Part shown: piece after piece, positions 43,001 to 55,000 of the stretch | Position numbering within the stretch: the stretch's first letter is position 1 | Layout of the letters: each line of letters starts with the position of its first letter | NCBI GenBank assembly: GCA_036172665.1 | Contig: CM069872.1 | Coordinates: forward strand, 55,538,101-55,602,100 | From: Prosopocoilus inquinatus | Lineage: Eukaryota; Arthropoda; Insecta; Coleoptera; Lucanidae | Reading direction: 5' to 3' | DNA: 64,000 nt | The notes under the pieces: model-generated | Databases searched by the model: none | Seen by the model: only the letters and a program-made list of their open reading frames with translations | Told to the model about the DNA's origin: nothing | Made by a program: the position numbers and the translations under genes

Positions 43001-46000
43001 TAAATTAACCAAACCAAGTAGGTATTAAGTGCTTCCAGAAACACATTTCCTACTTTAATGAGTAGTTAACCTAATCCCGGCCCGTTAAATTCGTTCCAGA
43101 AACCGGTGGCCTAAGTCCCCTTATTTTTTGCAGTGTGTCAATTTTAAAAATCGCGCGTAACTTTTTAAGGAAGCATTTTCGGACACGTGTTTACAGGAAC
43201 TTTTTTGACAGTTTTCTTGCGTACATCACGTCTGTAAAGTTTGTCCGAGCAATTCAAATACACCCTGTATACTGACAGCTTGTTATACCGGTGATTGACT
43301 GAAACTGAGATCAGTGAAATAATTCAGTGGGTGCGAGATGGTACGATGTTTTTTTATTCTCTTTAATTTTAATCTTGATTCCAGATTTCATCTATTACGT
43401 AACCCCCCCCCCTTCACTCTCTCCCCACCAACTGATTTTAATCTTGATTTTTTAAAGTTTTGATTAAATCTGCCTTATTATGGCCCGATTTCTTCACCTA
43501 CTGATAAATTTATCAGTGGAAACCATTGTGTCGAAGTCTAATGATTTTCCAAAATTTATATGGCAGATGAATTTATCAGAAGGTGAAAAAAATCGGACCC
43601 AATTAAAACAACATTAAAATGTTAAAAAGAATAAAAAAATTCAATGCCAGTTGACGCATTTTTATGTATTTCTTATCTTTTTATTACAAGTTTGTGTGTC
43701 ACCAAGCAATTATATTGTGACAAAGTATGCACTTATTATACAGAGTGTTTGGAAATTGCTAGTACAAAAAAAAAACTGGCATCTGAAAGTCCCAAGAAAT
43801 CCAAGAATCCATTTATTAAAATTATTTTTCTTTTTAATTATTTCATTAGTATTTTTTTAATGTTTTTTTTTTTAACTTTGAATTGAATTGTCTTTAAATT
43901 ACCTTAACCCAGTGGCGCACCGATAATTTTAGCCAAATTTTTAGTAATTTCTATCTCGAAAACTGAACGATTTTTATTGAATTTTTTTTTTTTTTTGCCG
44001 TTGACTTCAACTCACCGTCACCATCACCGTTTTTGTGCTAGCAATTTCCAAACACCCTGTATCTGTATATACATACGGGAGCATGTAATCATGATCAACC
44101 GTTCAAAAAAAAAAAAAAAGAAATTGACGATTCTGCATGTGTGTTTGTGAGTATTGGCTCTCGCTTGCTTCTTGTTCGTTTTTAATTCGTTCCTGCGTTA
44201 ATAAAATTGTACGTAATTGATCGTGCATTGTTTCTTGCCGCGCTAACAGCGCTGACCTTGAGTCCGTCGTCTGGAAACAGAACTCCGACTTTAATAATCA
44301 AATCGGGCTGCTTGATTATGGTAGTCGGCAATTAGTCTCGGAAACAAAGCCGAGACATCGAGACTTCCTTTATTAATGCCCGTTTTTAATCTATCTTGCA
44401 TCTCCTCCTTGAACTGAATACGTACGCTTTACATAAATTAAACGGGGACGAATCCATCCATCGCGCCTTCGCGTGGCTCAGTTTCTTTCGAAGATCACAT
44501 TTGAATACGTAGGTACACGCTCTGATTCTTCAGTTTTTAATTTTTTTTGGAGGTAATCGCTGTTGCGCAGGCGCAGTTTGCGCCGCCCCTTCATAACCTG
44601 TTTGACGTTGACATTTCACTCCCGCCCGCCCGCCGTTAGAATGAGGGTGCGTTCGAGTTGCGTCGAGTTGTTTTCAGAAGTCTTGCGTATATATGATTTC
44701 CATGACAACGGTCGATCTATTCACCTTCGCGTTCTAAATACTTTCAAATCTGATGGAAAAGATCGCCCGTTGTCATGGAAATTATGTAAACGAAAGACAT
44801 CTTGTTGACATAGATAAGATAAAAACCGTGGGATTACACGTCGTAGTATGATTTGCGAACGCAGTGCACGGTATTTGGAGTCAATTCTCAAGAGTACTGG
44901 TTTGTAAAAGAAAAAAAAATGAAAGCAGTAATTGTCACTCACTCACTCATCACCAAAGCGAGGATTAAAAAGTCCCTGCCTCGGTGTTTGTCGAAATCGG
45001 ACTATGTGCGCCGCATCGGTACTATTTTATCCTCGCTTTACTCATCACGTCACATCAGCCACCTTTGCCTCCTTTCAAATAAATCAATAAATAATCAATT
45101 AAGGACGAGCATGGCTTCTTGTCTCGTCCTGTCTTGTCTTCACACTTAACCGCAAAATGTCAGCGTGTGAAGTAACTCCTCTCTTGTTTTTGAAAGGTCG
45201 TCGTCGTCTTCGGCGGCGGCGGCGGCGTGTGAGAAAGGCCCCTCTCCTCGCCGTTTTCAAACGAAATATTGGCAAGTCGCGCCGCCGGTAATTCCTAACA
45301 AGTGATAAATTTTAATTTCGTTCGTTGAAGGTTGAAACCCGGATTAATGACACCTGTGCGCTTGCAGAAAGTTCCGAGAACTCGGTTTTTTTTTTTTTTT
45401 TTTCGTTAACATCCTGAATACGCCCGCTGAATACTCGTCCGTTGGGTTTTGCTCCGCAATAATTTATTGGAAGCTCCCGTTTGCACAAGTAAATCCTATT
45501 TGCGCAATCAAATCTCAGCCGGAGCGTTGTTTAATGACGTATTTAATAAGGACCGGTGCACACGAGCGATGATTATTTAATCTCGTCGGAAAAAATTGTC
45601 AGTGTGCACGTAGCCTAAGTATGACGACGTAGTTGGAACCATTAACTGGAGTGATTTAGGTTAGGACAGAATTTCTCCCACAATCATAATTTATTGTGTA
45701 AGGTTAGCACACACGACGCCATATTGAAAACAAGCAAGGTCACAATGGAGTTGTATAGTTGGTTGCATATACTTGACTGTGCTATTCTGGATAACAATCG
45801 TTTAAATTCGGCTACATTTATGTGATGATGATGACATACCTACCTAAGGCTCGCAAGACACGTGGGAATTAATTTCAGAAAAACGTCAAAAATATGTAAA
45901 AATCTTTCTGAACGCGTGGATGGATGACAATAAGTTATGTAGTTGGCTATGGTTACAATTGATTTGATTGCAGAAGTTTGGCTTTTTGACGTCGCGCGTC

Positions 46001-49000
46001 GGTCCTTTTGTCACCAAACCACATATTTAAAAGATAACTATACAGCGTGTCTCTAAACCTACGTCTTTAATTGAAACCGGAAATAGTGGTCAAGAAAAGA
46101 AGCAAAATTTGTTATCGGGTTAATTACTGATATGCATTTTTCTCACCGCGGCGTCATCTGTGGACTGTTGATAAATAATTACCAGGGAAGAGAATTCAGC
46201 CCGCTTAGTGTTGAACGGTTTTTCCGTCGAATGTATTATTTATTCCGCGCATCCTATGCGTCGAATTGTTGTTGACAATGAGTGGGAGGGGGACGAGTGC
46301 GTTCTGACACCGCAGAAATTATTATGGGCGTGGCTAATATAGTCCGAGCACTAAATTTTCGTACTGTTTGCTGAACGAGTGGCCCGAATTCTTGTCCCTG
46401 TTAATTAAAATAAAATTATGAAAAATGTTGTCGCAAATCGTTTTTGATTGTCAAAAAACGATCGTAGGTTGTCGCTGTATAAACTATTGAACAAATTATG
46501 GTTAGGAAAAGCTTATAATAGTTTTATTTAAAAAGAATTGAAAAGGTACATGCATTAAAAAAAAAAGTAAATACCTATATTGATTTTGAGTTCTTAAATT
46601 CAGTTTTTTGAAAATCACTCATAATTGAAGACTGCATTTTTTTTTTTTTAATTGACCCCTGTAACATAATTTTCGGTTTTCGTTTCACTTTTGGGACTTG
46701 AGTTGCTCGTATGTATCATTACTGATTCGCTTGTCAATTAAATTTAATTAATCATTAAAATTTAACGGATCGAAATGTCGTTGCTTGTTGTAAACAGTTT
46801 TATCCTGCCCCTGCATTTTTTTTCTTTAATTTATCGTTTTTGAAGAACAAAAGTTGTTTTCCCCATCGCAATCATCAAGAAAAAAAAGAAAGAAAGAAAA
46901 CGCATTCTTAGAGTCACTTTTTTAAAAATCACACCTAATCGAAAACTGCGGTTTTTTTAATTGAATTATTTCTGTAAAATTCCGTCTGGACTCGCCCCTC
47001 CCTCTAACATAACTTTCAGCTCGACGAGCTTCATGAAAAGATGAAAAGAAATTAAAAAAAAAATCCATTTTTCGATCGAATTTTGTAAAAGTAAAACAAA
47101 ACACTGTCGATTTTAACAGAAACAGAAGTCTGCGAATTAAAAAACAAAAAATCCAATTTCGATCGATTTTATAAAAGTAAAACAAAACACTGTCGATTTT
47201 AACAGAAACAGAAGTCTGCGAATTTTAAATGAAACCCGAATTTGAAAAAAAAGAGACCGAAAAAGTAGTTGCAAAGAAATTGAACGCGAAAAATTAAGAC
47301 ACGGGACGAACTTGTGTAAAACAAAAACAGAAAGAAAAAAAAAACAAATCAAACGTGCGTGAATGCAAGAAAGCAAAAGACAATCGATTTTAAAGAAAAT
47401 CAAAATTAAAAACAGAAACAAAAGACAATCAACTGAACTCAAACAAAAAACGACGACAATTAAACCGAAAGAAAAAGGTGACTTTTTCTGCAGGAAAAAG
47501 GAAACTCGACGGGATTTGCAAAAGTAAAACAAAACACTGTCGATTTTTACTGAAACAAAAGCCGGCGGCTTTTAAATGAAACCCGAATCTGAAAAAAAGA
47601 GAACGAAAATTTAGTTTCAAAATGAAATTCTCTGCAAAAAAAGAAAATCGAATGTGAAAAATTAAGACGCATGACAAATTCGCCTGGCATTGAGATAATC
47701 GTCAGATTGGTACGAATTAAATCCAATAGATGACGTTATTACTCCTACATTTTTTTTTCTATTTTTTTCTATTTTCTCCTTTTACAATAAATATTTCCGA
47801 TCGATTCACATCTCTTTTGCCTCTACATTTATTTATTTTATTTTTTTTTTTGAAGAGAATAGAGAGGAGAGGGGGTGAATTTTTTCGTATTTTTTACTCT
47901 TTGTTACTCAGTTGTTTTAATTTTGTTATACAGGTGTCCATAAATCGACATTACGAATTAAATCCAATAGATGGCGTTGCATTTTTTTTTCTTACTATTA
48001 TTGAAGAGTTTTGTTATACAAAGTGTTCATAAATGTTCAAACATCTGCGCTTATTTTATAAATGAAATGTATTTCGAAAACAAAACGTTGTTTCTCGTTG
48101 TTTTTCTTTTGTTTTTGTTTTTTTTTTCACATAATAATTTTGTAAAATTGAAATAAACCTGAATTTTATTGTGTTTTGCTCTGTACTTGAAGACCCAGTC
48201 ATTTTAATTCTGGTATATTTGGGGGGTTGGGGGGGGGGTCCGTAAATCCTCAAATTTCCGCGCTTATTTATTATTAATTATTGCATTTTGTTCCCTCTCT
48301 TTCTTTCTCTTTGAAGAGTTTCAATTTTGTTTCTTTTTTTTTAATAATTGTAAAATTTAAATAAATCAGAATTTTATTTATTGTATTTTTCTCGCTCTCT
48401 GTCTCTCTCTTTAAAGACTTTCAGTTACACATACAGGCTGTCCATAAATCCTCAAATTTCCGCGCTTATTTATTATTATTTATTGCAGTTTATTCCCTCT
48501 CTTTCTTTCTCTTTGAAGAGTTTCAATTTTGTTTCTTTTTTTAATAATTGTAAAATTTAATTAAATCTGAATTTTATTTATTGTATTCCGATCGTTCTTT
48601 CTCTCTCTCTCTCTCTCCCTCTCTCTTTGAAGACTCGGTGTGATTTTAATTTCGTTATACAGGCTGTCCGCAAATCTTGAAATTTCCGCGGCGATTATTT
48701 TACAAACACAGTATATTTCGAAACCGTAACGTTGCTTCTCGTTTTGTTTTTTTTTTTTTTTTTGTAATAATTTTATAAAATTGAACAGTGCCCGTGTGCG
48801 CGCCACTCCTTTCTTCCTTCCACAGTGAGCATATTAAATAAATTATTTTGTGTAGAAGGAATTTCCAGTTGGAGAGTTCGTTACTCCCAAAGAAGTCCTA
48901 TTGATGAGAGATTGTAACAACCAAACCGGCGCGCAATTTGTTTTAAAATAAAATTAAAAAAAAAAAAAACAAACGAAGAAAACCCGGTTGGTTACACCTC

Positions 49001-52000
49001 ATGGGTGAGTTGGTAAATTTGATTATTATTGAGTGAATTATTTATTTATTTATTTTATTTTTTAGGTGAGTTGACTGGTGTAGGTGAAGGAGAGGCGGCG
49101 CGCAGCACACGCTCGCCAACATAAATATTTGCACATCAGAGATAGAAATTTATTAAACGCGCGAAACGCGGAATATGAGTGTAGCATATCTTGGGGCACC
49201 TGGTGCGTGCACAGCAGAGTCAAGGCCAGCCACTCACATTGTTGTCTCTGCTTGCCAAACGCCTAGAACAGCCTCTTCGGACCATTGCTCTCTCATTACC
49301 CCGCCCTAATTAATTGGACGACTCGATTGACTACCACGCCGCACTTGTCGGTTCGAAATAATACACGCGTACGTGTCGCCATCTACCACGGTTTTATTTC
49401 TTCGGCGGCGGCGATTATTCAAAAATTAACGTCTTTCGCTCGAGGAATGCCTATAGATGCTTGCTTGCTCCTACCGCATGTAAATTAATTTACGATCTGG
49501 TCGTTAAATAATTCATTTCGAATTCGAAAGGCATCGCCTCCTTGCCTTCTCCCATTCAAAACATGTACTCTCTGCTCACTCTACATTTTACATAACAGGA
49601 TTAGAATCATCATCTCAACTCGTCGAGAGAATGAGAATCCTCAGCAGTTATTTGTACAACAAATTACTATTGAATTAATTATTCACACAGAATCGAAAAT
49701 CTTATTTAATTTAAAACCATCGACCGACGAAGCAAGCGGCAAGCAACAGCAGCAGCAGCATTATTACATTAGTTACACACACACACACACACACTCACAC
49801 TCGGATTTTATTGGCTTCGTGCCTATAATATCGGCTGGAACTCGTTGTGAAACTGCCTGTGCACCTTTTATACGTGATCTTTCTAAATGTCTGGCGTAAT
49901 TGAAACGGTCGCTTTTCAATAATCCCAACAAGTTTGCCCATAAACAACTTTAATGCCGGCAATGTTTTGCATATTTGCGGCGAGGAATTACGAGAAGTTG
50001 CAGTCATTCAGGAGAAACGCAGCTGTAAATCCGCGCACTCTCCGGGGTTTAGTGAGTGTACGGTTTTGTTGTCTGTCTGCCTGGCACGTATGCAAATTGT
50101 ATTCAATTAATTATTTAAATTCAACATCCGAATTGTGGAAATATTTTTTTCTGATCTGTACATGCTTTGTATATGCGATTCCTGAAATATCAGCGATTCG
50201 GCTCTTGTGCTGTAATGTTTTCCTCGGAAGAAAACGTATACTCTCGGCCACACTCAAATTCGAACGAGAAGAATTGGAAAATTTTTTCCTGATCTGTTGT
50301 ACATGCTTTGTATACGCGATTCCTGAAATACCAGAGATTCGGCTCTTGTGCTGTAATGTTTTCCTCAGAAGAAAACGTATACTCTCGTCCTCAGTCACGT
50401 TCGAACGAGAAGAATTGGAAAGATTTTTTCCTGATCTGTACATGCTTTGTATATGCGATTGCTGAAATAACAGCGATTCGACTCTTGTGCTGTAATGTTT
50501 TCCTCAGAAGAAAACGTATACTCTCGTCCTCACTTAAATTCGAACGAGAAGAATTGGAAAGATTTTTTTTCTGATCTGTACGTGTTTGTATACGCGATTC
50601 CTGAAATATCAGAGATTCGGCTCTTGTGCTGTAATGTTTTCCTCAGAAGAAAACGTATACTCTCGTCCTCACTTAAATTCGAACGAGAAGAATTGTAAAT
50701 ATTTTTTTCTGATCTGTACATGCTTTGTATACGCGATTCCTGAAATACCAGAGATTCGGCTCTTGTGCTGTAATGTTTTCCTCAGAAGAAAACGTATACT
50801 CTCGTCCTCAGTCACGTTCAAACGAGAAGAATTAGAAAGATTTTTTCCTGATCTGTACATGCTTTGTATATGCGATTGCTGAAATAACAGCGATTCGGCT
50901 CTTGTGCTGTAATGTTTTCCTCAGAAGAAAACGTATACTCTCGTCCTCACTTAAATTCGAACGAGAAGAATTGTAAAGATTTTTTTCTGATCTGTACATG
51001 CTTTGTATACGCGATTCCTGAAATACCAGAGATTCGGCTCTTGTGCTGTAATGTTTTCCTCAGAAGAAAACGTATACTCTCGTCCTCACTTAAATTCGAA
51101 CGAGAAGAATTAGAAAGATTTTTTCCTGATCTGTACATGCTTTGTATACGCGATTCCTGAAATACCAGCGATTCGGCTCTGGTGCTGTAATGTTTTCCTC
51201 AGAAGAAAACGTATACTCTCGTCCTCACTTAAATTCGAACGAGAAGAATTGTAAAGATTTTTTTTTCTGATCTGTGCATGCTTGTATACGCGATTCCTGA
51301 AATACCAGAGATTCGGCCTTTGTGCTGTAATGTTTTCCTCAGAAGAAAACGTATACTCTCGTCCTCACTTAAATTCGAACGAGAAGAATTGGAAATTTTT
51401 TTTCTGATCTGTACGTGCTTGTATACGCGATTCCTGAAATATTAGAGATTCGGCTCTTGTGCTGTAGTGTTTTCCTCAGAAGAAAACGTATACTCTCGTC
51501 CTCACTCAAATTCGAACGAGAAGAATTGTAAAGATTTTTTCCTGATCTGTACATGCTTGTATACGCGATTGCTGAAGTAACAGCGATTCGGCTCTGGTGC
51601 TGTAATGTTTTCCTCGGAAGAAAACGTATACTCTAATTCTCGGTCACATTCGAACGAGAATAATTATGGCTCGGCGGAGGTTGAAACTGAATGCACAGCA
51701 CTTACACACCGATTCCTGAAATACCAAAGATTCGGCTTTTGTGCTGTAATGTTTTCCTCAGAAGAAAACGTATAGTGTGGTCCTCAGTCACATTCGAACG
51801 AGAATAATTACGGTCCAATACCGTTTGTATTGCCGGTTATCGTGTGTTGAATAAATCTGTTTTTGAAATAAATTGTTGGTATTACTGATTAGTGCCTTTT
51901 GTTTCGTCACGAAGCAATCGTCTCACTCATTGATTGCTAGCTTCGTTAGGGAGCTGACGCTATTTGAAAACGGAAAGAGCACTCAACGCTTCTCGACGAA

Positions 52001-55000
52001 AAAGCTATCAGTAGATAGTGAAACGTTGAGTGCTCTTTCCATTTTTAATAGTGTCCGATTAAAACTGTTTCAAAAAAAAAAACTATTTCCTTGTAAATCT
52101 CATTCTCATAAAAATCTTGTTACGATAGTGAGGTAAATTAAAATGAGATTTAAAACTTGTACGACACAACTGAGAGAGAGAGGTATCGAAACAAACCATA
52201 AACAATCGCTGTGGTCTCTCTCACTTTAAATTTCGGTCCTAAAGTATCAAAGTGATAAATTTGATTTAGTTTCTTTTAATTTCCAATTAATCTTTATTTA
52301 TTTTATTTTTTTTTTTTTGAATTATTTTAGAAAGTTTTCCAGGTTTGGACTTACTTAAGTTGAGGTAGGTTGGGTTGGCCTTGAAAGAGTCCATTACATT
52401 ATATCTTCAATTTTTTTAACCTTTTTCGTGGTCAGGTCGACCTTGAAATGGGCGGAGTTTGGTTTTTATTAATTTTGGGGTTACTTATCTTAGCTCGAAG
52501 TCGGTTAGATTAGATCGGGTTGACCTTGAAACGTTGCTAGTTTCTTCGCTTGTGCAGTTGTTGGTTCGGGTTGACCTTGAGATGATTTTCTTATTTTTTT
52601 TTAACCCTTTCTTTGATAACTCGAGCTTGAGATGGGTTGAGCTTGATTTTTATTTAGCTTAACTCGGGATCGGCTAGGTTAGATCGGGTTGACCTCGAAA
52701 CCTTGCCGATTTCTTCGTTTGTTCAGTTGTTGGGTCGAGTTGACCTTGAGACGGTTTCCATTAAATTATAATATCTTTGATGTTCTTATTATTTTTTTTT
52801 TAATAAACCTTGATCAGACCGACCTTGAGAAGGGCTGAGCTTCATTTTTTTTTATTAATTTTGGGGTTAATTAGCTCAGCCCGAGGTGAGTTAAGGCGTT
52901 TACGGAGACGCCAGTCCGATTAACCCGATCGTTATTTTTCTCAGTCTTACATGCACGAAGTCTCTATGTGTTCTCTCTCACATTTCTACTCGGATTAATC
53001 GGATTGAAGTTTCCGTAAACGCCTTTGGTTTAAGTCGGGTTGACCTTGAAACTTTGATGATTTCTTCATTTGTTTAGCTGGGTTGGGTCGGGTTCACCTT
53101 GAGAGTCATTAATCCCCCCGAACTAGGCTTATAAATATTTGTATTTGCGAATTTTAGTGATTTTTTCGGTTTTATTTTCTTTTTTTCCCAATTAAAAAAT
53201 TTCGTCGGCTACTTAATTAATTAATCTCCAAAGAAAAAAGCAAACAACGAACGTAATTTCTTTTTATTAATGTTGAGGTTACTTAGCTTAGCTTACTTAG
53301 CTTGAGGTCGGTTAGGTTAGATTGGGTTGACCTTGAAACCTTGATGATTTCGTCGATTGTTCAGTTGTTAAATCGGGTTGACCTTGAGAGTTCCCGATCA
53401 GACTTAATTTTTGTTTGTGAGTTACAGTATTTTTTTTTTAGTTTTATTTTATTTTCGTCGCAGTTTAATCTGCAAACAAACAAACAAGCAAACAACGAAC
53501 GTAATTTCTTGCTGTTGTCTTCTTGGATGGTTCTTTATTTAAAGTATTCTCGCCATAATTTTCTTTTCCTCGCGGAGAAGACCCTCTTTTCTCCTTTATT
53601 TTTTGATGCACGCTATGTTTTTCTTTTTAAAATATTGTATTTTTTCTACTTTTACTAAATTTCTAGGTGTTTACCTATCCATTTTAAAACGTGACGCCTT
53701 AAAAATTTGATAATCGGATATAGGCAACCCATTCTACTTCCCCGTGCTTTTAGTAAATACGTCATCAAACTCTAGTATTTGTTTGATGGGTTGCCTATAC
53801 TAAGACCTTCAAAACATTATTTTTAAACCACGTTTTCTTATCCTCCCCCCTCCCGTCGCCACCATTTGCTTAAATTGGAATTAATTTAATCTGCTTTTAC
53901 CGTTGCGTGAATTTTTTTTTTTTTTTCGAAAAAATAATTCCAATCCATGTTACCAACAGAGAATCTGAAGGATTTTCAACGGAATAAGCGCAGCGTGTCC
54001 GCGCAAAATATGTTGGTACGCCAATGTCCATCAAAACGTAAATTTTAATTCAAAAAATTAGAAATTTTCATATAAATTTGTTTTGCCAAGGAAGTGTCGA
54101 AAATAAATTAAATATTTATAATATTAAATAAGAGACTGTCCGCAACGTTCGAAATTAAGACATGAATCTCTTTAGTTTTAGTAAAAGGCAAGTTCGGTGC
54201 CAACTTTTGACCAATCAATGACGACCAAAATTTATTGCTCGCGACCGTACGTCTCTGCTAAGAATAGCGCAAATTCGTTTTCAGAAATTGAAAAAATTGT
54301 TTTAAATATTAAAAATAATACTCGGAATATTGCATAATCTCCTCAGTGAATCCATGAATCACGAGAAAGTTTATTGCATTACAATCGGAAGGAAAAGAAA
54401 ACGCCTTCGGTGTAGGCAACCACACGAACGGCTGTGTGCATCGGTTTGCCTACACTTAGGCGCTTTTTTAAAATCCATTACCTTTTCGGACGATTAAAAT
54501 TAAATTGTTTACAATTTTTTAAATGTAATTCGATGATTTTCATCTCTGTAATATTAAATAAAATTAATTTCATTAAAATAATACTTGAAAACGACTGCGT
54601 TTTTTCTTCGAGAAAACAAGAAGGTCCTGAAATAATCATGCGATTCAAAAAGTTACGCTTTCATATTTTCTTTTATTATTATTTTGCCTCGTAGTAGGTA
54701 TTAAAAATGAAAAGTTATGCTTTGTATTATTTCTGGAATTGCATGTTATCCAAATATAAGTTCTTATTACGTACTCATTAATTTTTTGCTAACTGTTGTG
54801 AGCATCGAAATGACTGTGTATAAATGACACAACAACAATAATCAATTCTTAAGACCGCAAGCGCATTATATCATTAAAGTAGATAATCACGTTCTTATGT
54901 AACTTGTAATTAAGTACATAAATAACTCTACTCTTATGTAAGCGCAATGTAATTTTTTTTGCAGGGCTACCAAAAAATTGCGTTTCTTTTTTTTAAATGG

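Noticed and set aside
50151..51800. Possible CRISPR-like array
   Set aside because: Repeats are adjacent 140 bp units without short unique spacers, in a eukaryotic intron.
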